This document shows positions 1 through 9,276 of a DNA stretch of 64,000 nt, in pieces. Origin of the DNA: VAZQ01 sp963841105 (GTDB lineage Bacteria; Pseudomonadota; Alphaproteobacteria; Rhizobiales; Xanthobacteraceae); NCBI GenBank assembly GCA_963841105.1, contig CAWJCB010000025.1, forward strand, positions 186,001-250,000, read 5' to 3'. Every line of letters starts with the position of its first letter. Positions within the stretch are counted from its first letter, which is position 1. The notes beneath the pieces were generated by a model, which was not told the origin of the DNA, did no database searches, and saw only the letters and a list, made by a program, of their open reading frames with translations. Position numbers and translations under genes: made by a program.

Positions 1-966
1 CCGACGACCGAGAGCGCCTGGATCATCGAATTCGACAAGTACAAGACCTCGTCGGAGTATCAGCTGGCCAACAAAGGCATGACGCTGAACGCGTTCAAGC
101 GCATCTATTGGTGGGAGTGGGGGCATCGCTTATTGGGGCGAGTGATCGGTGTGGCCTTTCTGCTGCCGCTCCTGTTCTTTCAGGTTCGCGGTTGGATCGA
201 GCCGAAATTCAAATGGCGTCTGTGGCTGATTTTCGCGCTGGGCGCCCTGCAGGGCGCCGTCGGCTGGTGGATGGTGGCATCGGGGCTGGTGGGACGCGTC
301 GATGTCGCCCAGGAACGGCTGGCGATTCACCTCAGCACGGCCTGTCTCATCCTGATTGCAGTTGTTTGGACAGCGCGCTTGCTGGCGCGGCCGCCGCCGA
401 TCTCCGCTGCTCACGATGCTCGCCGCCCGCCCCGGCTGGCGGTGACCGCAGCTGCGATTCTGGGGCTGTTGGTCATTCAGATCGCGTTGGGCGGATTGGT
501 GGCCGGGCTGAAGGCGGGGCTCATTTATGACACCTGGCCTCTGATGGAAGGCGCATTCATTCCAAGCCGGGAGCACTTGTTTCTTCTTGAACCGGCATGG
601 CGCAATCTGACCGACAATCACCTCGCTGTGCAATTCGTGCACCGCATGGTTGCCTATGTGCTGGTGGTGCTTGCCGCACTCCATGCCGCCGACTGCGCGT
701 ATCACAGGAGTTGCCGCGCCGGCGCAATTGCTCTGGCATTCCTGCTCTTGCTGCAAGCAGTGCTCGGCGTTCTGACCCTTCTCCTGCATGTGCCGATTGA
801 GCTTGCGCTCGCGCATCAGCTGGTCGCCATCGCTGCGCTGGTCCTGGCCACGGTTCACGCGGCAGACATGCGCGGGGACAAAAGTCAGGCGGGTCTGAGC
901 ATCATCAGCCGTCCTCCTGACGACGGCGTCGATGGCAGATTTTCGGCGTTCCCGCGACCTCTGTAA
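1..966 (+). CDS. ctaA: Heme A synthase (CtaA/COX15), 5' end cut by window edge
   Basis: Converts heme O to heme A in the cytoplasmic membrane, the cofactor of aa3/caa3 oxidases. The reading frame is open from base 1, so an ATG at base 79 is internal: the residues before it (DKYKTSSEYQLANKGM) belong to the family, and the signature IYWWEWGHRLLGR follows with its heme-ligand histidine at residue 42 counted from base 1. Further conserved histidines lie in HLSTACL, LTDNHLAVQFVHRM and the C-terminal LAHQLV. About seven hydrophobic membrane segments are seen. The C-terminal tail of about 35 residues is not conserved-looking. It could serve the caa3 oxidase encoded about 43 kb downstream, though no cox genes adjoin it here. 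Confidence 0.93.
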   Translation, partial: PTTESAWIIEFDKYKTSSEYQLANKGMTLNAFKRIYWWEWGHRLLGRVIGVAFLLPLLFFQVRGWIEPKFKWRLWLIFALGALQGAVGWWMVASGLVGRVDVAQERLAIHLSTACLILIAVVWTARLLARPPPISAAHDARRPPRLAVTAAAILGLLVIQIALGGLVAGLKAGLIYDTWPLMEGAFIPSREHLFLLEPAWRNLTDNHLAVQFVHRMVAYVLVVLAALHAADCAYHRSCRAGAIALAFLLLLQAVLGVLTLLLHVPIELALAHQLVAIAALVLATVHAADMRGDKSQAGLSIISRPPDDGVDGRFSAFPRPL

Positions 967-1293
967 AACCGCGGACAATGACTCCTTTCGAATGGCTCAG
1001 TTCCAGATAGAGGTGCCGCATGCTGTTTTGGAGTGGTTACCCGCAAGGGCAGCGCGGCAGGAGACAGCGCTGTTACTGCGTCTGTGAATCGCCGTGCTCG
1101 GATTCCCCGACCTGCCGCTTCATGGTTTGGACAACAAGACAAGCGTTCCGCAAACTGGTGCGGACATTGCGAAGATGGTGGAGATCTCAAGCCCCAGCAT
1201 CGGCAGGACGGATCTGACCCGCGAATCCCGCGGTGGCGCCGTGCCGCGCGGCCCGTTAGAAGCCTTTGAGCAGTCCCTCCAAGCAAGTCCCCT
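967..1293. other. Intergenic region between ctaA and the MFS gene
   Basis: About 330 bases with only short overlapping reading frames of poor composition. No convincing gene, RNA or hairpin was found. It presumably carries the promoter of the MFS gene, but I could not identify a clear -35/-10 pair. Confidence 0.4.
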
Positions 1294-2511
1294 ATGACCG
1301 CCATCGCCGAGCCCGCGACCGAAATCAGCGACGACCGGCTTGCCGCGCGCAATGCGCTCATCCTGGCCGCGGCTCAGGCGCTGGCCGGCGGCAACACCAC
1401 GGTGATCGTCGCCACTGGTGGCATCGCCGGTTCCATGCTGGCGCCCGATCCCACTTTGGCGACGCTTCCCATCAGCATGATGGCCGCGGGCATGTGGATC
1501 GGCACAATTCCGGTCGGAGCGTTGTCGAAGGCGTATGGACGGCGTTTCGCCCTGCAAACCGGATCCGTGCTCGGCGTTCTTTCCGGCCTGATCTCCTGCG
1601 CGGCGGTTCTGCGCGGGTCCTTTATGCTCCTGCTCCTCGGCACGCTGTGCGGCGGTCTCTACGCGGCGGCGCATCAGTCCTACCGCTTCGCCGCCACAGA
1701 CACCGCAAGCGCGCAGTTCAGGCCCAAGGCGGTGGCCTGGGTGCTCGCAGGCGGCTTGTTCGCCGCGATCATCGGGCCACAACTCGTCATTCTTACGAAG
1801 GGCGTCTGGCCGACTTATCTGTTTGCAGCGACCTATATCGCGCAATCGGCGTGCGCAGGGGTGGCCGCCGCTGTGCTGATGCTGCTGCGAATTCCCCGGC
1901 CGAACGTGTCGCATTCCCTGATCGACGGCCGGCCGCTGACCCAGATCGCGGCGCAGCCGAAATTCATCGTGGCCGTCGTCTGCGGGCTGGCGAGTTACTC
2001 AATGATGAACATGGTCATGACGTCGGCGCCGCTGGCGATGGTGATGTGCAGCCATTCCGTGACCGACGCCGCGCTCGGAATTCAGTGGCACGTGATCGGC
2101 ATGTATGCGCCGAGCTTCATTACCGGCTCGCTGATCTCCCGCTTCGGCATTCGCATCACGATGGCGGCCGGGCTGACGCTGATGCTCGTTGCGGCAGCCG
2201 TTGGGCTCAGTGGGATTGCGATCTGGAATTTCTGGGTCGCGCTGGCGCTGCTCGGCGTCGGGTGGAATTTCGCCTTCATCAGCGCCACGACGCTGGTGAC
2301 CGACTGTCACAGTCCGCACGAACGCAACAAGGTGCAGGCGTTCAATGATTTTCTGGTGTTCGGTTCGATGGCGATCAGTTCTTTCTCGTCGGGAGCCTTG
2401 CTGGTGAATTTTGGCTGGTCGGCCGTGAATGAGGTGGTGTTCCCGGTCATCCTCGGGGCAGCGCTCCTGCTGGCGTGGGTCTCCCTGGGGCGACGGCCGG
2501 CGACAGCTTGA
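1294..2511 (+). CDS. MFS family transporter
   Basis: A 405-residue protein with about twelve hydrophobic segments, the usual major facilitator length. The loop after the second segment reads GALSKAYGRRFAL, which matches MFS motif A (G-x-L-x-[DK]-x-x-G-R-[RK]). It would move a small molecule across the inner membrane by a proton-coupled or facilitated mechanism; the substrate cannot be told. The ATG was chosen because the membrane region begins about 20 residues later; the ribosome-binding site is weak. It is a single gene with no linked regulator, and the following gene is separated by about 190 bases. Confidence 0.85.
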   Translation: MTAIAEPATEISDDRLAARNALILAAAQALAGGNTTVIVATGGIAGSMLAPDPTLATLPISMMAAGMWIGTIPVGALSKAYGRRFALQTGSVLGVLSGLISCAAVLRGSFMLLLLGTLCGGLYAAAHQSYRFAATDTASAQFRPKAVAWVLAGGLFAAIIGPQLVILTKGVWPTYLFAATYIAQSACAGVAAAVLMLLRIPRPNVSHSLIDGRPLTQIAAQPKFIVAVVCGLASYSMMNMVMTSAPLAMVMCSHSVTDAALGIQWHVIGMYAPSFITGSLISRFGIRITMAAGLTLMLVAAAVGLSGIAIWNFWVALALLGVGWNFAFISATTLVTDCHSPHERNKVQAFNDFLVFGSMAISSFSSGALLVNFGWSAVNEVVFPVILGAALLLAWVSLGRRPATA

Positions 2512-2701
2512 TCCGCCAGGCGGCAGCGTCTTCTTACTCCCCTCCCCCGGCGATGAACGATCTTCTTGCCGGTCGTGTCCACTCTTGTTTTCGCAGGAGG
2601 CAGCACTCGATAATGCGAGATCATGCCAGGTACCGCCCTGACAAGGCGTGGTATCTTTCAGGCGAAAAATATCCCGATCTTAAGTAAGGCTTGAGGGCGA
2701 C

Positions 2702-3674
2702 ATGAAACGGCGCAAATTCATTACGCTACTCGGCGGTGCGGCGGCTTGGCCCATCGCCGCCGCGCGCGCACAGCACCCGGCGATGCTGCGGATCGGTGTC
2801 TTATGGCCCGGGGCCTCTCCTCCTGCACCGCCTCGCATGGAGTCATTCACGCAGGCTCTACGCCAATTGGGTTTCATTGAAGGGCGCAACGTCGCAATCG
2901 ACCTTCGCTATGCACAAGAAGGCATGCAGCAACTTCCCGAGCTTGCTGCCGAATTGGTCCGCATGAAGGTAGATGTTATCACCGCCTTCGGTGACCTCAC
3001 CCCGAAGATAGCCCGGCAAGCAACGGAAACGATCCCGATAGTGGCGATCAGCGACGACATCGTCGGGGCCGGGCTTGTCACCTCTCTCCCTCGGCCGGGC
3101 GGAAACATAACCGGATTGACTATCATGTCTCCAGAGCTCAGCGCGAAACGACTGGAGGTGCTCAAAGAGATGGTTCCTGGAATGTCGCGAGTAGCGGCCC
3201 TGTGGGACCCCACGACCGGTGCATCGCAAGTTTCGATAACGGAGCGAACCGCCCTATCACTGAATCTGGAACTGCAGGTCCTGGAAGTGCGGCGACGAGA
3301 CGATCTTATTGGTGCATTTCGCTTGGCACGTTCCGGCCGGGCTGATGCTCTCAAGGTTCTTTCTTCGCCGTTTCTTGCTTCTCTTTTCCGCGAGATTATC
3401 GATCTCTCAGCTGAATACCGGTTCCCGGCAATCTATCAGTGGAAGGAGCATGTGGAAGCGGGGGGCCTGATATCCTATGGACCCAGCCTTGCGGCAATGT
3501 TCCGGCAGACCGGGACGATCGTGGTCAAAATCCTCAACGGCGCCAAGCCGGCCGACCTCCCGGTCGAACAGCCCACAAAGTTCGAATTGGCTGTGAACGC
3601 GAAGACCGCGAAGACTTCTCGGGATCGCCATGTCAACCTCAGTGCTCGTGAGGGCTGACGACTTGATCGAGTGA
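2702..3674 (+). CDS. ABC-type periplasmic substrate-binding protein (PF04392 type), C-terminal frameshift
   Basis: Begins with MKRRKFITLLGGAAAWP, a twin-arginine-like leader common in this family in Bradyrhizobium relatives, followed by the mature domain (LRIGVLWPG, LGFIEGRNVAIDLRYA, GGNITGLT). The family binds small ligands in the periplasm for ABC importers, but no permease or ATPase gene is adjacent, so this is an orphan binding protein. The direct reading stops at 3658 with an unusual tail. One extra base near 3613 explains this: in the next frame the family's typical ending VLVRADDLIE follows and stops at 3672-3674. I therefore extend the gene to 3674 and treat it as carrying a one-base insertion. 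Confidence 0.85.
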
Positions 3675-3716
3675 GCAGCAAAATAGTGGCGCGTGCGGCA
3701 GAGGCCGCATGCGAAT

Positions 3717-3857
3717 TCACTTGGGTGGACAGAGGCACGCGTTCCCGTTGTTCAACCCGCAGGAACCATCTGAGCAAGACCCGCAGGTCTTCGACAAAAG
3801 GACGACGCCGGCCACCCCAGCGATAGCGGCGATGGCAATACCGTAGAACTTGCGCAT
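3717..3857 (-). CDS. 46-residue cysteine-rich, probably exported or membrane-anchored peptide
   Basis: A small reading frame, not assignable to a known family. It starts MRKFYGIAIAAIAGVAGVV, a basic start plus a hydrophobic segment like a signal or anchor, and continues with a compact tail holding five cysteines (in KTCGSCSDGSCG and NACLCPPK). The start is preceded by a strong ribosome-binding site (GAGGGAGG, 5 bases upstream), which is the main support for it being real. The CxxC spacing suggests disulfide or metal binding, which is inference. It lies convergent to the ABC-type binding protein gene and divergent from the molybdenum hydroxylase operon. Confidence 0.6.
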   Translation of the reverse strand: MRKFYGIAIAAIAGVAGVVLLSKTCGSCSDGSCGLNNGNACLCPPK

Positions 3858-4134
3858 GTGACCCTCCCTCTGTGAACGCGGCTCATGGCGTTCGAATGAA
3901 TATCTTCAGTGGCGCGGATATACGAAGGCGCGCGGGAGCAAGCTGTGTCGGAGGTCACAAAATCGGCACTTACGTCGAAAAGCCGGCAAGCCGCTGCCAC
4001 ACCGCGCTGCGGTGGTTTCTGGAATTCACGGCCTGGAGCATATAAACAGGCTCAGCGCCCTATGATTCGCCACGGGAGGACCCCGCGCTGCGGCGGGGGA
4101 AGCCGGCAAGCGCGCGGCAGTAAGGTGCAAAAAA

Positions 4135-6909
4135 ATGCCGACATCACGACGCGAGTTCGTCAAATGGGTCACGGCGGCCGGCATTACGCTTTGTCTGTCG
4201 CGTCTGGCCGTGGCCGAAGAAACGCCGTTCGAAGCGCGTGAGACGCTCCCGGGGGCAAAGAGCTGGAACCCGGCTGCCACCGGCAAGGGCCGCATCGACG
4301 GCGTGGCCAAGGTCACGGGCAGCAAGCTCTACGCCTCTGATTTTCGCGCCGCCGATCTACCGGGCTGGCCGGCGGAAACCTCGCACGCCATGCTCATCCG
4401 GGCACCGGATGCCACCCACGTCTACACTGGCATCAACATCGCGCGCTTGAGCGGTGCATTAACTCCAACGATGGTGGTTGCCGCAGCCGAGCTCTCCCAA
4501 ATCGGCGCTCGCGTTCCCGAATTCTATGCCGGTGACCTGTTCTGCCCGGTCGGCAAGACACCGCTCTATCTCGGCCAACCCGTGGCTCTGCTGATTTTCG
4601 AGAAGTTCGACCATTTCGATCAGGCGCGGCTGGCGCTGCGCGACGGCACTTTCGTGAAATTCGGTGAAGAGACCGGTCCTGTCGTAATGCCAGACTACGG
4701 CGCCTATCGTTTCACGCGTGTGGCCGGGCCGACACCTGACGCGCCCGATGTTTACTCCCCGCTCCAGGCAGGCTGGGTCAGCCCCGGACGCCTTCAGAAC
4801 ACACCGCTTCCGGTATGGGCGCCGCTCGCGACAGAGACCAATGCTGCCTACGCCAAGGCGGCAACGTACGGGGAGCAAATCCGCGCCGAACTTGCCGCGA
4901 ACAATCCGGGCCTGCTGGTGCTGGACCACGAGTTCGAAACCCAATCTGTCGATCCAATGTTTCTCGAGCCGGAATGCGGGATCGCCTGGTACGACTCGGG
5001 CCGCAAGAACCTCGAGCTCGTGCTCGGGGTGCAGTCACCGTACGAGGCCGCGGAATCGGTCGCGTTCCTGCTCGGCAAAGCCCGCGCGCCCTTCAAGCCG
5101 ACGCGCATCAACGCTCAGTTCGCCTATATGGGCGGCGGATTCGGCGGACGCGACCATACACCCTTCCCGCTCTACGTCGCATTGGCGGCGATGTTCCTCC
5201 CCGGTCGCCCGGTCCGGCTCGCTCACGATCGCTATCAGCAGTTTCAGGCGGGCATCAAACGGCATCCAATCAAGATGCACACGCGGATCGGGATCGATCG
5301 GGCGACCGGCAAGATTCACGCATTCGCCGCCGACCACGTCTTGGATGGCGGCGGCCTCGCCAATTTTTCGGCCAACGTGGCGACTGTTTCCGCCACTGCT
5401 GCGATCGGCATCTACGATGTTCCGAAAGTCGATGTCACCACGGTCGCGCTCCATTCGCGTGGCGTGACCGCGGGGTCGATGCGCGGCTATGGAACGCTGC
5501 AGACGATGACCGCGCTGGAGGTATTGATCGATGAAGTGTGCTCGGCGTTGCCGCTCGACCCGATCGAGTTCCGGCGACGCAATGCGCTCAAGGCCGGTGG
5601 CCGGACCATGACGGGAAATACGTACAGCGTCTCTGTCCGCACGCCGGAGATTCTGGACAAGTTGGAGAAGCATCCGATTTGGCAGCAGCGCGCCGAAGAG
5701 AAAGCCCGCGGACAGCAAGCGGGCACTGTCGTGGGCACGGGCGTGGCTTGCGCCACCAAGGATTACGGCAGCGGAGCGGACTGTTCGCTGGGGACAGTGG
5801 AAATTGACCCGGATGGCCAGATTTCCATCCACTGCGATCACACCGAGATGGGCAACGGCATCGGGACCGCGCTCGCCAACCGGGTGGCGGCCCATATGGG
5901 CCGTGTGGCTGATGAAGTCGCGATCGCGCGCGTCGACACTTTCGACGCGCTCGCACTTGTTACCTCCGGCGATCCTCACACGATGGACCAGGCGACGCAG
6001 AGCACCGCACAGCGCAATCCGCGCTGGGTCCCGGGGATCAGTTCAGCTACGACTGCCTCGATTGGCGCTCATGTTGGGACGCATGCGGCGGCCGAGGCCG
6101 CACGCGTCGTGTTCCGTTTCGGGTTGTGGCCGGCAGCGCTCGAATTGTGGCGCGTTGCGCCAACCGATCCAAGGGCCAAGGAGTGGACGAAGGCGAGTTG
6201 GAAAGACGGACAGCTGATCATGCCGGGGTTGGCACCGCTGGCGTTGCCGGCGGTTGCGGCAAAGGCGCATGCGCGCAATTTCGTGACCGGCGCGATGGCG
6301 CACAGCTTTTCCCGCTGGGCATGGTCGCAGGCGACCTTCGCGATCGGCGGACAGCCATGGACGGCCGATATTGATGCGCTGGCCGTGCGCAGGGGCACCG
6401 GCAAATTCGCGCGTATCGATCGTAGCAACGTCAAATTTCCACCCACCGAGTTCAACCGGTTCGGAACCAGCTACACATCGCTGTGCGGCACGCTGGTGCG
6501 CATCGAGATTGAGCGCAATACCGCCGCCCTGCGGATTGCCAAAGCATACAGTGTCTTTGAATGCGGCGAGGCGCTGGTGCCGCAGGTCGTGCTCGGGCAA
6601 TCGCAGGGCGGGTTTGCGATGGGAGTTGGTTACGCGTTGCTTGAGACACTCCCGCCTTATGAGGGCGGACCAGGCAATGGCCAATGGAACCTTGGACAAT
6701 ACCTCGTCGCGCGGGGATCGGACCTGCCCTTGCGCGACCTGGAGATCGAGATGTTGCCGCCGCTGCCCAACGAGCCGCCGAAGGGCATGGCGGAAATCGT
6801 GATGATTCCCGTTGTTCCCGCGCTTCTGAACGCCATCTTCGATGCCACGGGTCACCGTTTCCAATCGTTGCCGGTCACCCAACGCATGCTCAAGGGAGCG
6901 CTGTCGTGA
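4135..6909 (+). CDS. Molybdenum hydroxylase large subunit (xanthine dehydrogenase family, IorB/aldehyde-oxidase type)
   Basis: A 924-residue molybdopterin-cytosine-dinucleotide-binding subunit. The start MPTSRREFVKWVTAAG is a twin-arginine signal, placing the enzyme in the periplasm. The family motif GGGFGGR occurs around residue 340, and the catalytic glutamate is E887 in KGMAEIV; the usual form is KGVGE, so the Gly before Glu is Ala here. The enzyme should hydroxylate an aldehyde or N-heterocycle using water; the substrate is unknown. It overlaps the 2Fe-2S subunit gene by four bases (GTGA), and a diheme cytochrome gene follows, the arrangement of isoquinoline 1-oxidoreductase-like enzymes, which lack an FAD subunit and pass electrons to cytochrome c. 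Confidence 0.9.
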   Translation: MPTSRREFVKWVTAAGITLCLSRLAVAEETPFEARETLPGAKSWNPAATGKGRIDGVAKVTGSKLYASDFRAADLPGWPAETSHAMLIRAPDATHVYTGINIARLSGALTPTMVVAAAELSQIGARVPEFYAGDLFCPVGKTPLYLGQPVALLIFEKFDHFDQARLALRDGTFVKFGEETGPVVMPDYGAYRFTRVAGPTPDAPDVYSPLQAGWVSPGRLQNTPLPVWAPLATETNAAYAKAATYGEQIRAELAANNPGLLVLDHEFETQSVDPMFLEPECGIAWYDSGRKNLELVLGVQSPYEAAESVAFLLGKARAPFKPTRINAQFAYMGGGFGGRDHTPFPLYVALAAMFLPGRPVRLAHDRYQQFQAGIKRHPIKMHTRIGIDRATGKIHAFAADHVLDGGGLANFSANVATVSATAAIGIYDVPKVDVTTVALHSRGVTAGSMRGYGTLQTMTALEVLIDEVCSALPLDPIEFRRRNALKAGGRTMTGNTYSVSVRTPEILDKLEKHPIWQQRAEEKARGQQAGTVVGTGVACATKDYGSGADCSLGTVEIDPDGQISIHCDHTEMGNGIGTALANRVAAHMGRVADEVAIARVDTFDALALVTSGDPHTMDQATQSTAQRNPRWVPGISSATTASIGAHVGTHAAAEAARVVFRFGLWPAALELWRVAPTDPRAKEWTKASWKDGQLIMPGLAPLALPAVAAKAHARNFVTGAMAHSFSRWAWSQATFAIGGQPWTADIDALAVRRGTGKFARIDRSNVKFPPTEFNRFGTSYTSLCGTLVRIEIERNTAALRIAKAYSVFECGEALVPQVVLGQSQGGFAMGVGYALLETLPPYEGGPGNGQWNLGQYLVARGSDLPLRDLEIEMLPPLPNEPPKGMAEIVMIPVVPALLNAIFDATGHRFQSLPVTQRMLKGALS

Positions 6910-7436
6910 CAACACTGCGCCTCACCATCAACGGTCGCGCATATGGGCCGATGGACGTGCGTGACGATTTGACCATGAACGACCTTCTGCGCGAGACGCT
7001 GGGGCTGACCGGCACCAAGTTCGGCTGCGGCGCCGCGCAATGCCTGAGCTGCACGGTGATCGTCGATAACCCCGACGGCACAAGCCACACGATTCCGACA
7101 TGCGTCGTTGCGGCCACGAATTTCGACGGCAAGGCTATCCGCACGGTCGAAGGCCATGCAAAGAACGGCGAGCTGACCGCGCTGCAAAAAGCCTTTATCG
7201 AGCACTTTGCATTCCAGTGCGGCTATTGCACCCCCGGTTTTCTCAACGAGGGCCAGGTTCTTTTGGAGCGTCTGGCGAGAAAACCGGTCGCGCGCACTGA
7301 TGTCGAGAAAACAATTGCGGAAGCGCTCGATGGTCACCTGTGCCGCTGCACCGGCTACATCAAATATCACGAGGCGGTTCGCGACGTGATTCTTGGCGAT
7401 CCCGCGCGCTATCTCGTCGCGAAGGTCGATCGCTGA
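6906..7436 (+). CDS. Molybdenum hydroxylase 2Fe-2S subunit (IorA/CoxS type)
   Basis: A 176-residue electron-transfer subunit. The N-terminal plant-ferredoxin-type cluster is seen as GCGAAQCLSC (Cys 41, 46, 49) with a further Cys in TIPTC; the second cluster is FQCGYCTPGF plus GHLCRCTGY. I chose the GTG at 6906 because it overlaps the stop of the large subunit and gives the expected family start MTTLRLTING; an upstream ATG in the same frame would run far into the previous gene. It has no signal of its own, so it is probably exported with the Tat-bearing large subunit. Electrons should pass from the Mo site through these clusters to the diheme cytochrome encoded next. Confidence 0.92.
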   Translation: MTTLRLTINGRAYGPMDVRDDLTMNDLLRETLGLTGTKFGCGAAQCLSCTVIVDNPDGTSHTIPTCVVAATNFDGKAIRTVEGHAKNGELTALQKAFIEHFAFQCGYCTPGFLNEGQVLLERLARKPVARTDVEKTIAEALDGHLCRCTGYIKYHEAVRDVILGDPARYLVAKVDR

Positions 7437-8029
7437 TGCTCAAGCTCCTCATTACGAGCCTGGCGCTGTTGTTGAGCGCCCAAGGTGCGTACTGCATCGA
7501 TCAGTCGGATAGCCTTGCGGCGCCGGAGAGCTTTGCCACGATCGGCGACCCGGCAGCACGTTCGGTGGCGCTGTTCACCGAGCTGGGCAAAGTCTTGAAT
7601 CATCCGCGCTGCATGAACTGCCATCCGGCCGGAGACCGCCCGCGGCAAGGCGACGTGGGCCGGCTCCACCAGCCGCCGGTCGAACGTGGTGCGGACGGCC
7701 ATGGGTCCCCGGCCATGCGATGCTCTATTTGCCACCAACAGGCCAATTTCGACCCCGCTCGCATGCCGGGCGACCCGGAGTGGCATCTCGCACCGCGTGA
7801 GATGGCGTGGGAAGGCAAGACGCTCGCTGAGATCTGCGCTCAGCTCAAGGACCCCGCGCGCAATGGCGGCCGCTCAGTGGATGAGCTGATACACCACGTC
7901 CGCGATGACACTCTGGTCGGTTGGGCCTGGGCGCCGGGATTTGGCCGCCAGCCCGCTCCGGGCACGCAGAAGCAGGCGGGCGCCCTCGTCGACGCCTGGG
8001 TGAAAACTGGCGCAGTCTGCCCGAACTGA
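7436..8029 (+). CDS. Diheme cytochrome c partner of the molybdenum hydroxylase
   Basis: A 197-residue exported protein with a cleavable-type leader (MLKLLITSLALLLSAQGAYC) and two heme-binding motifs, CMNCH and CSICH. The ATG overlaps the stop of the 2Fe-2S subunit (TGATG), so translation is likely coupled. It resembles the 'isoquinoline 1-oxidoreductase-associated' cytochromes and most likely accepts electrons from the hydroxylase in the periplasm and hands them to a terminal oxidase. The spacing between the two hemes (about 40 residues) is short, so this is a compact protein rather than two classical class I domains. Confidence 0.87.
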   Translation: MLKLLITSLALLLSAQGAYCIDQSDSLAAPESFATIGDPAARSVALFTELGKVLNHPRCMNCHPAGDRPRQGDVGRLHQPPVERGADGHGSPAMRCSICHQQANFDPARMPGDPEWHLAPREMAWEGKTLAEICAQLKDPARNGGRSVDELIHHVRDDTLVGWAWAPGFGRQPAPGTQKQAGALVDAWVKTGAVCPN

Positions 8030-8036
8030 CGCAAAG

Positions 8037-8138
8037 CGTCATACCCGCGAAAGCGGGTATCCAGTAAGCCCCCATGTTCGACCTGATAACGATGCGCCGT
8101 CGGTTTACTGGATCGTCCGCTTTGCGCGGACGATGACG
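8037..8138. repeat. Interspersed palindromic repeat after the hydroxylase operon
   Basis: Two hairpins face each other: one built on TACCCGC-GAAA-GCGGGTA, the other on CGTCCGC-TTT-GCGCGGACG. The outer flanks are inverted too (ATCCAGTAA against TTACTGGAT, and CGTCA against TGACG). Similar CGTCA...TGACG elements are common between genes in Bradyrhizobium relatives, and related ones occur here at about 13.07 and 18.42 kb. It lies between convergent genes and may also end transcription. Confidence 0.6.
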
Positions 8139-8166
8139 ATTGAGTGTCAAAATCTGACGCCGTCCT

Positions 8167-9276
8167 TCACTTCAGGTCGGCGATGGAAGCGGGGCCCGGT
8201 CCCGGCGTGATCAATGTCGGCCACTGATTCGAGCCAAACGGCACCGCCGGAGGCAGGAAAGGCTTCATTCCGCGCTTGCCGCTTTCGGCGATGATCGCGG
8301 CACGCGCATCGCCGCCCATCAGCTCGTAGTCCATCAGGTGATAGTTGCCGAAGAACAGCGCGCCCACCGAACGATCGGCGATGATGCGGGTCAGCGATTC
8401 CATCATATCCTCAGGCGTTGTCGTGAACGAGATCGTCTCGATCAGGAGCAATCGGGTGTTGACGGCATCAGGTCCGAAGAACTGCGCCAGCACGCTGAAC
8501 AGGATGTTGTTCTGCCGCGCGACATAGATGGTGTTGCTGGCCGCATATGTCTTGTCCCAATCGCTGCCGAGCATCTTCTTCCAATCCGAGACAACGCTCA
8601 TCCAATGGCCAACCTGGGTTTGGGCCGCCCACGCGATGTTGCGCACGAGGTAGGGCGCCTGTTGCTTGCCGAATTTCTCCAGTGCGGCGAACGCGATCAC
8701 GCCCTTCGCCAGGCAGTCGTCCATGAAGGCGGCGTTGTTCGCCAGCACGACGCGGCTGTTGTCGCGCCATTCCTGCGGCATCGGTGTTTTCTCGAGGCCA
8801 TCGAGAGCCGACTGCATCCGGCTGCGATACGCGAGCATTGCACCGCGCCAGGACTGATCGTCGGGATTATCGAGATACGGGCCCACCACCTCGCTCACTG
8901 CCATCGTGCTATGACCGACGGATTTCAGCAGTTGATAAGCGATCGGTACCTGTGGCGCCTCGAGGGGTGCCATGCCGGGTCGATAGAGGATGAACCTTCC
9001 TCCCGCCCCGGAGAAGAGTCCGAGGATGACGGGGTGCTTACTGAGAATGTTCTTCTGAAAGAGCCTGGCTGCATCGCCATAGAGCTCGAACATGCCCGTA
9101 TTAAGCGCGAGCACGTTCTTGGTCGCAATCTCGCCGGCGCTCACCGAGGTGTGACCCATGATCGGCTGCATGTAGGGCGGCAGGTCGTCGGCGAATGCCG
9201 GGGCGGCCATGGCGGCCAGCATCGTGGAGGCGACAGCAGCGAAAGCGCCGCGCTTCAGGATTGAATCAGCTCGCAT
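8167..9276 (-). CDS. Exported protein of unknown function
   Basis: A 369-residue protein that I do not recognise. It has a typical Sec signal peptide (basic MRADSILKRG, hydrophobic AAVASTMLAAMAAPAFA, cleavage expected after AFA) and a soluble mature part, so it is probably periplasmic. No heme, metal-binding cysteine pattern or nucleotide-binding motif is visible; the mature part is rich in hydrophobic helical stretches. It sits between the diheme cytochrome gene (convergent) and a monoheme cytochrome gene (divergent), so a role connected with periplasmic electron transfer is possible but is only an inference from position. Confidence 0.75.
   Translation of the reverse strand: MRADSILKRGAFAAVASTMLAAMAAPAFADDLPPYMQPIMGHTSVSAGEIATKNVLALNTGMFELYGDAARLFQKNILSKHPVILGLFSGAGGRFILYRPGMAPLEAPQVPIAYQLLKSVGHSTMAVSEVVGPYLDNPDDQSWRGAMLAYRSRMQSALDGLEKTPMPQEWRDNSRVVLANNAAFMDDCLAKGVIAFAALEKFGKQQAPYLVRNIAWAAQTQVGHWMSVVSDWKKMLGSDWDKTYAASNTIYVARQNNILFSVLAQFFGPDAVNTRLLLIETISFTTTPEDMMESLTRIIADRSVGALFFGNYHLMDYELMGGDARAAIIAESGKRGMKPFLPPAVPFGSNQWPTLITPGPGPASIADLK

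Noticed and set aside
130..978. 282-codon leftward frame opposite ctaA
   Set aside because: Antisense shadow of heme A synthase.
3752..4000. 82-codon leftward frame upstream of the hydroxylase
   Set aside because: No family features, and it overlaps the better-supported 46-residue peptide with a good ribosome-binding site.
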